The notes beneath the pieces are model-generated. The model worked only from the letters and a program-made list of their open reading frames with translations, searched no databases and had not been told where the DNA came from. A stretch of DNA of 64,000 nucleotides from Glycine soja. Taxonomy: Eukaryota > Streptophyta > Magnoliopsida > Fabales > Fabaceae. Shown here piece after piece: positions 20,700-31,836 of the stretch; positions within the stretch are counted from its first letter, which is position 1; the number at the start of each line of letters is the position of its first letter. The stretch covers positions 42,773,534 to 42,837,533 of the forward strand of contig NC_041009.1 of the NCBI RefSeq assembly GCF_004193775.1. The letters run 5' to 3'. The translations under genes were made by a program, and so were the position numbers.

Positions 20700-21950
20700 G
20701 TTTTTTTTTTTTTTTTCCTGAATTTTGTTTATCTTTAGATTGGTTCCGTGTGTCAGTCAAGTTGTGCTTTTATGCTGATCACTCGTGTACAGTTCCAGAA
20801 AAAGTCATTGTTTTTCAATTCATTAGAAAATTATTGAGGATAAAGAAATACTATTTTACTATGTTAGTGCGGCTGCTATGACTGTGACCACAATTTTTTA
20901 ATTTTAACAAAATTCCATTGTCAGTGCTTGACGTATTTCATTACGATCGCAAATTTTTTTAAGAAAAGAAAAACAAAACACTAATCTATTTAAGTGTTGA
21001 AATCAACGACAGGAGTGTTGCATTTGTATATTCCCACATTACAGTTTCAAAGTTGACGGGGAGGACCACTGTCTTAATTGATCCCCAACATTGTCTCCTT
21101 ATCATTGTCATATAATAAAAAAAATTATCTCAACATAATTATTATTTTAATTTTTTAATGTAATAATAATCATCTTTTATCATTTATATCTTGTATAATA
21201 TTAATACTGCACAATAAAACGTATAAATAAAGTAATTATCATATAAGATTGATTTTATATATTCATTATTTTCTTTCTTTTATTTATTAATTTTTTTATT
21301 TGTATAAAATAATCTATGACAACACTTATTTTAAAATGGATGAAATAATTATTTTCTGTTTTAGACCACACTTGTCCTCAATCTTATATATTCATGTGAC
21401 TCTTTCAAAGTCAATAACTTACACTATCAAATTATTGATGGTCTTCATTTTTTTAAGTAAGACTTTGAATTTAAATCTTAGAAATAAAAAAAATTATGAA
21501 AAATGATCAATGAGACTCTAGGCAAAACTGGAATCCCTACTCCCATTAGTTGTCTTACAAATAAATCACAAATTCATCATAACTGAATTTGATCCCAATA
21601 CAAAAATATTTAACAAAATTATCATAAGTGGTCCATCAATGCACCATTATCATAAGTGATCTACCATCTTATTATACTCTCTGTATCAAAATATTTTTGT
21701 TTTTATTCTCCATCCCTTTCCATGATCTCTGAAAACCCTTGCCACCTCCGGCTTGGACGCTAAGATGCACTCCAACTGTTCAGCATATTGCTTCTGGCAG
21801 CCCCCATCACCACTCTAACAGCAACCCAATATGCAGTGAGGGCACCCAAACCCAATCCAAAAACTTTGAATCAATTTGTTTCTTCCAATTTAACCTCATT
21901 TTTATGATTCTTCGTTTTTCACCACGAGAATCGTTAATCAAATCTCCTTG
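20700..21950. other. Upstream region of GST copy A; AT-rich intergenic
   Basis: A poly-T run (20700-20716) sits directly before the GST start codon on the complementary strand, that is an A-rich leader in the transcript. The remainder is AT-rich with no gene. Bases 21090-21380 look like MITE debris, but ends were not found. Confidence 0.45.
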
Positions 21951-23720
21951 ATCTTGCTTTATTCTGCAATTTGGACACTGCTAATTGAAAATTTATGATG
22001 ACACATGATGTAGAATGAAAAAACGAAGAACCATAAATGAAATTCTCAAGACATACACCATGTGATGTAGCCTCAAAGCAAGAGATAAACTCAACTTTCA
22101 CGGTAGAAGTAGCAGTCAAAGTCTTCTTAACACTCATCCACGGAACAGAACCATCAGCCATCATGAAAGTCTACTCAGATGTTGGTTTGCCAGAATCAAC
22201 ACAGCCAACAAAGTCTGAGTTTGAATAACCAATCACATCTAGATAGTCTGTCTATCTATGCATAAGCATGTAATCTTTGGTCCCTTGAAGGTACCTCATC
22301 ACTTTCTTTGCATTTCTCACGTGGCAATACCTGGATTACTCTAATATCTTCCTAACTTTTCAACTGCAAATGTAATGTCAAGCCTTGTGCATACTTGAGC
22401 ACACATGAGGCTTCCAACAACTGAAACATAAAGAATGTTTTTTATTTATTTCCTTTCAAAGTCATTTTTTGGGCATTGGTTCAAATTAAATCTATCTCCT
22501 TTCACAATGAGAGCGACACTTGGTGAATAATCTTTCATTTGAAATCTTGATCATTGGCTGCCACAAAAATATTATCTACATATAAAACAAGAAAACATAT
22601 TTTACTCTCACTGACCTTGTGGTATATACATTGATCCATGGGATTTTCATTAAAGCCAAATAAAGAAATTATTTCATGAAACTTAAGGTACCATTGAAGG
22701 AAGGCTTGTTTTAAACCACATATAGATTTCTTAAGCTTGCAATCACCACTCTTAGAGGATAGGCCTTCATGTTGTTTCATATAAACCTCTTCCTCTAAAT
22801 CACCATTACGAAAGACTATTTTCACATTCATTTGTTGCAACTCAAGGTCAAAATGAACAACTAATGCCAAGATAATAAAAAGAAAATCTTTCATTATGTG
22901 TAGTTGATTCCTTCTTTTTAAGTAAATTCCTTAACAATGAGTCTTGCATTGTATCTCTCAATGTTGCCTAGTAAATCCTTTTTGGTCTTAAAGACTCATT
23001 TACAACCACTGACCTTTTCCCTATTAGGCAACTCTACAAGGTTCAAAACTCCATTACTTTGCATGGAATTCATCTCATCCTTTATGACATCATACCATAA
23101 ATTTGACTCTTTGCAACTCATGGCTTGATCAAAAGTTTCAGGATTATTTTTAGCTCCAATATTATAGTTAGATTCTTGCAAATATACAATATAATCACTA
23201 AGAATAACTGATTTTCTTTCTCTAGTAGATCTCCTTAATGTTGCATCAATATTTTCTTGTGGATCATGTTGTTCAGCTAGTTGTTTATCATTTTCAAGAA
23301 TTTGATGATCAACTTCATCTAGTGGATTATCAACAACAAATTATGGAATGTCAGCCATTGGTTGCTCATCATCCCTTTGAATTTGAGGGGTATGAACTAC
23401 AACCAATCATTCATTTGACGTGGAAGGTTGAAACTCTATATGATCAATTTCAAAACCTAAGTCCCCCAACTGATCACTCCCATTGACCATGTAATTTTAA
23501 AGAAACTTGGCATTTCTTGATTCCACAATCCTAGTAATATGATATAGACAATAAAACCTATAACCTTTAGACCTTTCAACAAACCTAATGAAATACTCAC
23601 TAATAGTCCTCGAGTCAAGTTTATTCTCTTATAGGTTATATATACTCATTATCCTCACCTCAGACGGATAGTCCCAAACACACCAATATTTGAAACTTGG
23701 TTTCCAACCTTTTAACAACT
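21950..23720 (-). pseudogene. Ty1/copia pol remnant (integrase end to RNase H)
   Basis: Read on the minus strand, the order is correct: a post-integrase block (GYRFYCLYHITRIVESRNAKFL) near 23560-23510; the acidic linker; the start of RT (KDEMNSMQSNGVLNLVELP) near 23100; RT proper 22894-22535 with KSICGLKQAFLQWYLKFHE and the active-site region LVLYVDNIFVA, where the usual YVDD is YVDN; and the RNase H end near 22160-22050 (KTLTATSTVKVEF, SCFEATSHGVCL). Frames change several times and stops occur. The catalytic change plus frameshifts show it is dead. LTRs were not found. It lies immediately downstream of a truncated GST first exon. Confidence 0.85.
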
Positions 23721-23734
23721 CAAAATGTGTCTTT

Positions 23735-24023
23735 GGGATAACCTTTGTTTTTTGTTTTCAATATTTGTATAAGAAATAGAGAAAAAAATTATTTTCTCTA
23801 TTTTCTATACAAGTCTTTGAAAAAAAATAGATTGAAAACAAATTAAAATAATTAAAATGGAAACTGAAAACATTTTCTCATAACAAATGATCCCTAAACT
23901 CACTTACATAACATCTTGTGTAATTACAAATGTTCTTAGATGAAGTGGGAAAGTTAAAAAACTTGGACATACTATCAGTGACTTTGGGTGAGCATAGTTT
24001 GGGCCATGGACCTTCACTACCAT
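23735..24023 (-). pseudogene. Truncated GSTF pseudogene (start of exon 1 plus intron 1 piece)
   Basis: From 24023 downward the minus strand reads MVVKVHGPNYAHPKS, then LIVC, clearly the N terminus of the two intact GSTs (MVVKVYGPDYANPKR in copy B). Similarity stops after about 19-20 codons. The next sequence (23960-23900) matches intron 1 of copy B: ATTACACAAGATGTTATG, then a GTGAGTT stretch and GAGAAAATGTTTT. So a deletion removed the rest of exon 1 and the start of the intron. Exons 2 and 3 are absent; copia sequence follows. Part of the intron similarity may be a shared AT-rich repeat, but the 18-base identity is specific. Confidence 0.75.
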
Positions 24024-24107
24024 TGTAATGGGCTTTTCTTCCTACAGATTGTCAATTCTATGTCCATGTGTACTGTTAAAAATATGTTTTATGAAGTAAT
24101 TTAAAAT

Positions 24108-24540
24108 TAATGGACCATGCTGGTCTCAAATCTATGACTTCACATTATTAACACAATATTCTAACCAACTGAGTTAATATGTCAATTATGTTAAAAAATA
24201 ATTAACATCATTATATATACTACTAAAATTTCTAATATGTATTTAATACACATATAAGTTTACATAATAATTTCTTTAGCAATCAATTTTGATCTAATAA
24301 TGTATTTTTTTACATATATGAATTTTAAATAAAAATCATAGGTTCAATAAAAATCATAATAACGCGAAAGTCACATATTTTTAACAATTCGTATGGGTCA
24401 TCTGTATGGCCCAATATATAAAGGGCATGCGAATTGTCAATCTATAAGGCTCTTATGGATTGACAATCCGTAAGGCCCATACGGATTGGTAATCCATAAA
24501 GACCATACGAATTAGCAATTCACATAGACTATACGTAAGG
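24108..24540 (-). repeat. tRNA-Ile-derived dispersed repeat, copy 1
   Basis: On the minus strand 24182-24111 resembles a whole tRNA-Ile(AAU): AACTCAGTTGGTTAGA (D arm/A box), TGTTAATAATG (anticodon loop), then GATTTGAGACC (T arm/B box) and a 3' end GGTCCA. Many substitutions make it a pseudogene. At 24395-24535 lies a cluster of imperfect, partly palindromic words such as GGCCCATACGGATTG and CAATCCGTAAGGCCC. A related repeat sits at 58.8-59.2 kb, sharing the tRNA part and the adjacent TATTTAATACACATATAAGTTT stretch in diverged form. Confidence 0.7.
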
Positions 24541-24714
24541 GTAATGTTGGAATCATAAAAAATATGTTAGGTGTAGAAGAAAAAATGGTTGGTGCAAGAA
24601 GAAAAGTCCAGATTGTAATTTGTAGAAGAAAGCAAGATTATGAATGTTAGATTAAGGCATTAATTTGTGACGGATATAGAAAATTTTACTTGGGTCAGCA
24701 ATACTCACATTTAT

Positions 24715-25262
24715 AAATGTTCTAAATATATTTTCAATCCCTCAAATTTAAGTTCTTTCTTTTTAAGTCTTACAAATTTAAAGTACTTTTTTTAATCCTT
24801 AAAATTCAAAAAAAATATTCTTTTTAATCCTTTTGCATGACACAAGTCAAATATAAAATAAAAGATTCACAGTTTGTAATAACTTTTGATAGTCAAAATT
24901 TGGTTTTCTATTTTATATTTTAAAGTATGTTTCTGGAGGCTGTTATAATTAAGTTAATGAAAATTTTAAAAACTTATTGACCACTTTAAAAATTGCTTTA
25001 ATATTTTTTTATTGACTTGATTGTGATCATTTAAAATTGCCAAAAAATCATTCTTTAAAATATAAAAAAATACTTAAATTCTAATGGTAAAAAATGCCTA
25101 AAGTTGTGAATGTTTTATTTCTTGTTTGACTCACACTTTGAAAAAAAAGAATATTTTACAAATCTAGGGACTAAGAAAAAGAATTTCAAATTTAGAAGAC
25201 TAAAAAAATATTCACATTTGAGAGAATAACAACATATTTAAGTTTTTGTAAATTAGTGGAAA
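24715..25262. repeat. Long inverted-repeat (MITE-like) element
   Basis: The left arm (TTTTCAATCCCTCAAATTTAAG, TTTTTAAGTC, ATATTCTTTTTAATCC, CACAAGTCAAATATAAAATA) is mirrored by the right arm on the opposite strand (TATTCTCTCAAATGTGAA, TTTAGTC, ATATTCTTTTTT, TGAGTCAAACAAGAAATAAA). Arms are about 150-200 bp with moderate divergence. No target duplication was fixed. Confidence 0.55.
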
Positions 25263-25720
25263 TATTATTTATATTATAAATTATTTTTCTTAACAATATT
25301 TTAGGTTATGGGATAAATTCATAACTATATATACACATATCTTATATTGAGAAAAATAAAAAAGTTAGTGGTGACAGTCTCCCCAATCCTCTTAAAGTAA
25401 TCTGTCCTAAATCGTGTTTCCCAACCTAAACAGAAAACAATAAAGTTTCAATAAATCAAAATCAATTCAATTAATGGAAAATATTTAATGTTATTTAATA
25501 TTACATATTTAATAATTTACATATTTAATGTAACATTTGTATAAACTTAAAAATTTTCTATTATTTATTATATTAAATAAATATAATATATATATATATA
25601 TATATAGACGAATTTAATGCTATTACTTTTTTTGAATGCAGAATTTGATGTTATTATTAAATATAATTTATATATTTATTAAAGTTCAAAATATAATGTA
25701 TATTAATTTGATTTATGACT

Positions 25721-25724
<4 letters not shown>

Positions 25725-25784
<60 letters not shown>
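25725..25784. repeat. (AT)n microsatellite
   Basis: About 30 AT units followed by an AGAGAGA tract. A shorter AT run is at about 25586-25606. Confidence 0.95.
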
Positions 25785-25786
<2 letters not shown>

Positions 25787-26342
25787 AGAGAGAAGAGATT
25801 AAATTATTGGTGAAACTTTGATAACTATTATATCATTTTTATAACTTAATATAGGATGCGATTTTTATTGATCTAACCGTTAAATTATATCTACGTATTA
25901 CCAAGATCGTCTATGTTAAATTTTGTCAAAATTAAACAATAACAAAATAATTATTAAATGATTCATATTTTAATATATTTTGAAAAGTTTATGGTACATC
26001 GATTTTAATTTATATGAATAAGGTAACAATTGATTTTGGATTAATATAAATTTTTTTATATCTGATCTATGTAAATGAAATTTTTAATTCAAGAATAAGT
26101 TTTAAGAAAATATTATTCGGTTAAAAATTATAAAATAGTATAATAGTCATCAAAATTACACAATATAAATTGATCCCTTCTTTTATATAATGTTACACAC
26201 TCCCTCCCATCCATAACAATCTTGGTGTAAGAATAAAAAACTTGTATCAATATATTTATCAGTTTTTTAATGTAATATTAATTGTTATTTTTACTTATAT
26301 TTCTTATAATATTAAATGTCATATTCTAAAAAACAAAATAAA

Positions 26343-26930
26343 AATGAACCGGTTTGGTTATTGAATCGGGACCCGATGACATAATTGAACCGGTTTGGTT
26401 ATTGAATCGGTCATGCATCTGGTCCTGAATGACTCGATTAGACCCAACCGGACCTGGTCGATTTGAGATAAACTCAACGACCCAAACCGATTTTTAAAAC
26501 TTGTTTTGCATAAAGAAAAACAAAAAAAACACTTAAAAAAAACTCGGGAATTGTGTAATTATATTATTAAATTATTATTTGTAGACTTTATCAACTTTAA
26601 TACTTTAATTATTATTTTGAATTTTTAAGTATGAATGAATTTTTCTTAATCAAATAATATTAATTATATACTTATATATAATAGATAAGTATATAATTTG
26701 AATTTTTTAACATATATCAAGTAAAATCAAACTAATTACTGATCTATCGGTTGAATCACTAACCTACTATCTCAACCGAGTTAATTAAGAGATTAAAGTT
26801 AATCTCAACCGAGTTAATTAAGAGGTTTCATAACTTTAATTCGGTTGGCAATACTTGTTGAATCTCGGAAGGAATGATGAGCTGACTAAAATCCGAACCA
26901 CGTGATTAAGAACGGTTTTTGTTAACAAAA
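26343..26930. repeat. Decayed repetitive DNA with short direct duplications
   Basis: GAACCGGTTTGGTTATTGAATCGG occurs at about 26346 and again at about 26389 (46 bp apart), and ATCTCAACCGAGTTAATTAAGAG occurs at about 26770 and 26801. The AACCGG/CGGTT-rich vocabulary is typical of plant DNA-element debris, but no ends were found. Bases 25800-26340 and 26930-27240 are AT-rich with no feature beyond possible MITE traces near 26200. Confidence 0.45.
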
Positions 26931-27297
26931 AAAAAAAACTGTATATATCGCATATTCAAACTTATTTAATTAATTTGAATAACTTTGCCTTTAATACCTC
27001 CAAATATTTTTCATTTATTAGTAAATTAATCAGTTTATTTTTTCCCACAAATTTATGATTATACTTTGTTTGATAATAATTATGTAGATCTTTATTCTTT
27101 AGTTTTTTTTAATGTTTTTATATATTTATTAATATTTTTATCACTCTAAATATATTTCATTAATTGAGTTGATTTTGATTCATTGAACCTCTTCTGAAAC
27201 TTTATTATTTTTTTGTTTATGTTGGCATTATAAGAAGCAACAAGGTTAACCTTGACCCTCAACCAAATCTCCCTAATTTTGTTTTCTGCAAATTACA

Positions 27298-28755
27298 ATG
27301 GTGGTGAAGGTCTATGGCCCTGACTATGCTAACCCAAAGCGGGTGATAGTGTGTCTCATTGAGAAAGAAATTGAGTTTGAAACAATACATGTTGATAGCT
27401 TTAAGGAAGAGCATAAGCAGCCTGAATACCTCAAATTGCAGGTTCAATTACTTTTTCTATGCGTTTTTCATCCCCTAATATTATAGGTTTTCCACTTTTT
27501 CATCCAGCAACAATAGTATATCTGACATCTTACTTGGACACCTTGGTAATTGAGCATTTCTGATTACACAAGATGTTATGTGCGTGAGTTAATTTAGGAC
27601 CCATTCACTTTGAGAAAATGTTTTTAGTTTTCATTTTTAATTATTATGTTTTCAAATATTTATACCAAAAAAATAGTAAAACATTTTTTTTTATTTTTAT
27701 GTTTCTTGTATAAATCTTGAAAAAGGAAAATGAATTAAAAATAAGGTCACAATTTTGTAATTAAAAGTAAAAAAAAAATGAGACGAGAAAATGATTTTTC
27801 AAAATTATTCTCTTATTATTATCATCAAACATATGAATCAATTTGCATTGAGATTATTTCAACATAATAGATATTTAATGGAAAAACAAATTAGAAAAAA
27901 ACGATGTTATTTTCAATATGTTCATGTGTTGTTTTTACATAATTCTTTCACGAGAAACATTGTTTTCATGAATAAAATGTTAATAAATAAATAGATGTTG
28001 GGAGAGTCTAAGATAATCCTATATAGCTTAAATATATGATTGTCAAATATTAAGAATCTAAGATAAAGCAACAAAATGGGTTTTAATATTTTCAAATATA
28101 ATACGCTTGTTGCTTATAATTTGCAGCCCTTTGGATTGATGCCAGTTATTCAAGATGGTGATTATACTCTTTATGGTTAGCCCCTTTACTTGTTTCCTCA
28201 TTTTGTTTATATACCTTTTAATTTAACATAAATAACCTTGATCCTTTTTATTTTGGTCTTCTTAAAAAAACTCTCTCTCTCTCTCTTGATTGTGTAGAAT
28301 CAAGGGCAATACTTAGGTACTATTCTGAAAAGTACAAAAACCAAGGGACTGATTTGTTGGGGAAGACTATAGAAGAGAGGGGCCTTGTGGAGCAATGGCT
28401 TGAAGTTGAGGCCCATAACTATTACCCACCAATCTACAACTTGGTTATGCATGTTTTGGTTCACCCATATAAGGGGGAGCCATTTGACCCAAAAGTTATT
28501 CAAGAGAGTGAAGAAAAGCTTGGGAAGGTGCTTGACATTTATGAGGAGAGGCTATCCAAGACAAAGTACTTGGCAGGGGATTTCTTCAGCCTTGCTGACC
28601 TTAGTCATCTCCCATTTACTCATTATTTGATGAATCACATGAAAAAGGGGTATATGGTTAGAGAAAGGAAGCATGTGAGTGCTTGGTGGGATGACATTAG
28701 CAATAGGCCATCTTGGAAGAAGGTTCTCCAGCTATACAAAGACCCTAATTTTTAG
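27298..28755 (+). CDS. Phi-class glutathione S-transferase, three exons (copy B)
   Basis: Exons 27298-27441, 28127-28175 and 28298-28755, with exon 1 and exon 2 lengths (144 and 49 bases) identical to copy A; product 216 residues. GSH-domain motifs are PFGLMPVIQDGD and ESRAI; the helical domain has LVEQWLEVEAHNYYPP and FSLADLSHLPF. Unlike copy A, the catalytic loop reads VYGPDYANPKR, with Asn at residue 12 and no Ser or Thr anywhere in the loop. Phi-class enzymes normally use a serine here, so classical conjugation may be lost or altered; ligand carriage or peroxidase-like roles are possible. The frame is fully intact and splice sites are good, so it is probably expressed. Inverted relative to copy A, with a truncated copy between them. 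Confidence 0.93.
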
Positions 28756-28801
28756 GTGCTTAGCTAGAGGAACTAGCTTTTGTGTTTTCTATGACCTTGA
28801 G

Positions 28802-28807
28802 AATAAA
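28802..28807 (+). terminator. AATAAA polyadenylation signal of GST copy B
   Basis: Perfect AATAAA 47 bases after the stop codon, a usual distance in plant genes. Confidence 0.5.
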
Positions 28808-29010
28808 ATGTTCCCTTGTCTTCATAATAGTAGTTGCCTAGTTGGAAGGAGTTTGGTATGAAGCTATGTATGATACTAAAGTTATCTAAGAGGCTTTCAA
28901 GGTCAAAATAAAATATTGCTATGTTAATATACTGTGTAGATATTTTTTTTTTTTTAAATCATCAGCTGCAATCCTGCAACCAATATCAATTGTGACCGTA
29001 CCAATTATAT

Positions 29011-29072
29011 AGTAAAAGATGGCACACCCGATTATGTGCTGCCATCTTTTACTCTTCTGGGCAGCACATAAT
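29011..29072. repeat. Two overlapping perfect inverted repeats
   Basis: AGTAAAAGATGGCA (29011-29024) is the perfect complement of TGCCATCTTTTACT (29040-29053). ATTATGTGCTGCC (29031-29043) is the perfect complement of GGCAGCACATAAT (29060-29072). The second arm pair starts in the loop of the first, so the block can fold in two exclusive ways. It directly abuts the organelle rDNA fragment. Confidence 0.9.
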
Positions 29073-29256
29073 GCATCCCTCCTTGTCTTCTCGTACTAAG
29101 GAAAGGTCCTGTCAATGCTCTAATGCCACACTGGATATGGATCAAACTGTCTCACAACGTTTTGAACCTAGCCCACATACCACTTTAGTGGGCAAACAAT
29201 CCAACCCTTGGAACACACTAGGATCCCAATCGGTGAAGAACCAACATCGAGGTGTG
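29071..29256 (-). pseudogene. Decayed organelle (plastid-like) 23S rDNA fragment
   Basis: On the minus strand this reads as the 3' region of bacterial-type 23S rRNA: ACCTCGATGTTGG, GTTCCAAGGGTTGG, GTGAGACAGTTTGATC, CATATCCAGTGTGG, TTAGAGCATTGACAGGACC and TTAGTACGAGA near the sarcin-ricin loop side. Compared with the plastid sequence as I remember it, almost all differences are C-to-T or G-to-A, as expected for methylated nuclear copies. Plastid origin is favoured over mitochondrial by GGGTTGG, CATATCC and TTAGAGCATTGA. Only about 186 bp, so a nuclear organelle insertion (NUPT), not a functional rRNA. Confidence 0.85.
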
Positions 29257-31836
29257 TAGATACAAAAAGTTGTGGCATAGAAATTAGACCACCAAGGTCA
29301 GAAATTTGTGTTTAGATACAACAAATTGAAACTTCACCAAAAGAATGTCCATTTCCTTCTGATACATCAGTTCTTCATAAACTTCATAAAATGACTTGCC
29401 TTCATTTTCATTGTTGCTACTTCTCCTCAGTCCTCACAAACGCAGTTGCCATGTCCATGATAAAATAATCATGTAACATATAAGGAAATACTCAAAGACA
29501 ATCAATCCCTTTTGGTGATAAAATTATTGAAAAATAAAATATTTTAAAAGTTTTTGCTTAGGCATCATAATTTTGTTACAAAAACATAATTCTTAGTATC
29601 AAATTACTAGAAACAAGTAACAAGTTTACGTAGAAGTCTTAGTAATAAATGATAATAGCAAAGATAACAACTTCGATGTTTTCAATAAGAGTTACATGCC
29701 TCACTCCTAAATAAGGGATTCAGGCTCCTATTTTAACCACTGATACTCTCACAACACCCACGAAGATTAATTTTCCTTCTTTTTGTTGCATACCTACATA
29801 TCATACCTTCAATTCATCTTTCCCACCATGTTTCTTTTAACTATTTTTTCCTCCAAAGGAAACACAATTTCATGCTACTGGAATCTTGAAATCCTTGATT
29901 TTAGACCCTGCTCCTCTGTTGCAGAAGAGAAGGAAAATTTGTCCCAAATATCTTTTATCTAATTTTACAATGCTTTCATAGACTAGGTAATTCCATGAAC
30001 CATACTAAAAAGATTCACCGTGTAAAAAGAAGTTTAGTAAGAACTTGGAAAAAAGAGAAATGGCAAAGTGAATATCATACTTACAAATAAAAGTCTAAGC
30101 ACACTTCTGCCAAGGGAATACCCTCCATAAATGCCTTTAATTAAGTGAGAGATCATGCAGTTAGTTTTGAACCACATGTGAGAATGCTTGTTGAAGTGTA
30201 GAAATTAATGAACTTCATGTAGAAACTCAAAGAAAATCCAAAAATTGTGAACAGAAAGGTGAGAAAGAGCATAGTGAATGGCGGCCACCTTTGCATAGAA
30301 GAGTAAAAGCCACTTGATTCCATCCTTTTGACATTTATCCTTTCTTTACTTTGCAAACATATGTGATCATAATACAGAAATCTTAACGAAGAAATGCTAG
30401 AATATTACTAAAAGTCATAGGTATATAATGGGTACTAAGCTCCAAGTCCATTGGAGGAAGAAATCCCTAACCATTACCCTCGGATTTTTGCGTCCACCTT
30501 TGTTAGTAATGATAGAGAAAAATATATTATCAATATACTGCAACATCAAACTAGCTTCACAACGTGAGCACATATAGTGTAGTTTATCGTTGATCTCAAT
30601 AAGATCCAGAGAAAGATCAGACTTTTCAACACCAACTTTTGTTTCTGGGAAGATCTTTTCTTCATAGTTTAATTGAGATTGACATTAATTTCAATCTTTT
30701 TGCTTTAGATTTTTTTCCCCTTAAGGCAAAAAAGCATGTTAGAGCATCACAATAGTGTTGTGATCCCGACTAGGTTGACATCCCAAGCATATTGTATCAT
30801 CTGCAGCACACCCTAATATATTATATTATTAATAAAATAAAGAAAGCAAAAGCATGGAGGACATGAATCAAACTCATGTACAATCATCTTAAACCTAAAC
30901 GATGGAAGGTCATATCTATTACAGAAATTCCTAACCATTTTCCCTAACAATCATCTAGGTTGGGATTGAATTAAAACGAAGTTTGACTAGTTTCCAATAG
31001 TCTCTCATTGCTTAGGAATTAAGGTCACAGGTCGTTTAAAATTAAACATCATCTCCTCTCAACCCACCAAGACATCTTTTATAAGGACAAAAGTTCACTG
31101 AGCACTTAAACAGACAATACCTTAGAAACCGGAGAGTCTAGCAATGTATGGGGACTTGAAGAGGTAGGAACAGTTTTCATTAGTGGGCAATGGATGAATT
31201 GGGTGCAATGGATGTATAAGGGCTAGGAGGATTTTAAGATGGTGGTGAGTTAGTGATAACAAAAGAAAGGTGAGATTTCAAAGAGAAGAGTAGTAAATAT
31301 GAGATTTTGAATATGAAGCACAATAATTAATTGTAAAACTCACAATTGTACCAACTGCAATCATAATTTGAAACACCGCTAAGAGTGAATCCATACTCCA
31401 GCTAGTTTGTTCCCTTGGATTTTGTATATGAAAAAAAAAGTTAAATTAATTTGGAGGTTACTAAACTATTTGACAATTTTAAAAATAAATCATTTGAGAA
31501 CCTTTTAAAAACTGTTATAGTTTAGGTAATTTAGTTAAAAATTGTCATGTCTCTACATGCTTGTGTTCTCACTTTTACACCACATCTGCAGTTTGAGAGT
31601 ACTTATTAAAATTTATCAAATAGTTCAAGGACTTGTAGATTAATTTAGCTTAAAAAAAATTCTATAAATTTGACAACAAAATAAATCTATGGTAGTGGAA
31701 GTTACACCCATGCACTGATACACGGAAGAACTAAAAGGAGTGCTTCCACTCTTACATGCTGCTTGCTCTTATTCTCAACTCTCATCAAGTGTTCTAAAAT
31801 CCCAACCATTATCTCTTTCTCTAGTCTTACTTTCCC
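29257..31836. other. Intergenic, no gene recognised
   Basis: No conserved domain is seen on either strand. A 67-codon minus-strand frame at 30153-30356 has a hydrophobic stretch (MLFLTFLFTIFGFSLSFYM) but no family resemblance or transcript-like context. Bases 30740-31140 have a composition resembling retrotransposon debris (for example CCCGACTAGGTTGACATCCC), without identifiable ends. Confidence 0.4.

Noticed and set aside
24111..24182. Functional tRNA-Ile gene
   Set aside because: Both boxes are recognisable but stems carry many mismatches (for example TTAACTCAG and GATTTGAG), so it is a tRNA-derived repeat rather than a working gene.
29071..29256. Functional rRNA gene
   Set aside because: Only 186 bp of 23S and heavily mutated by transitions.
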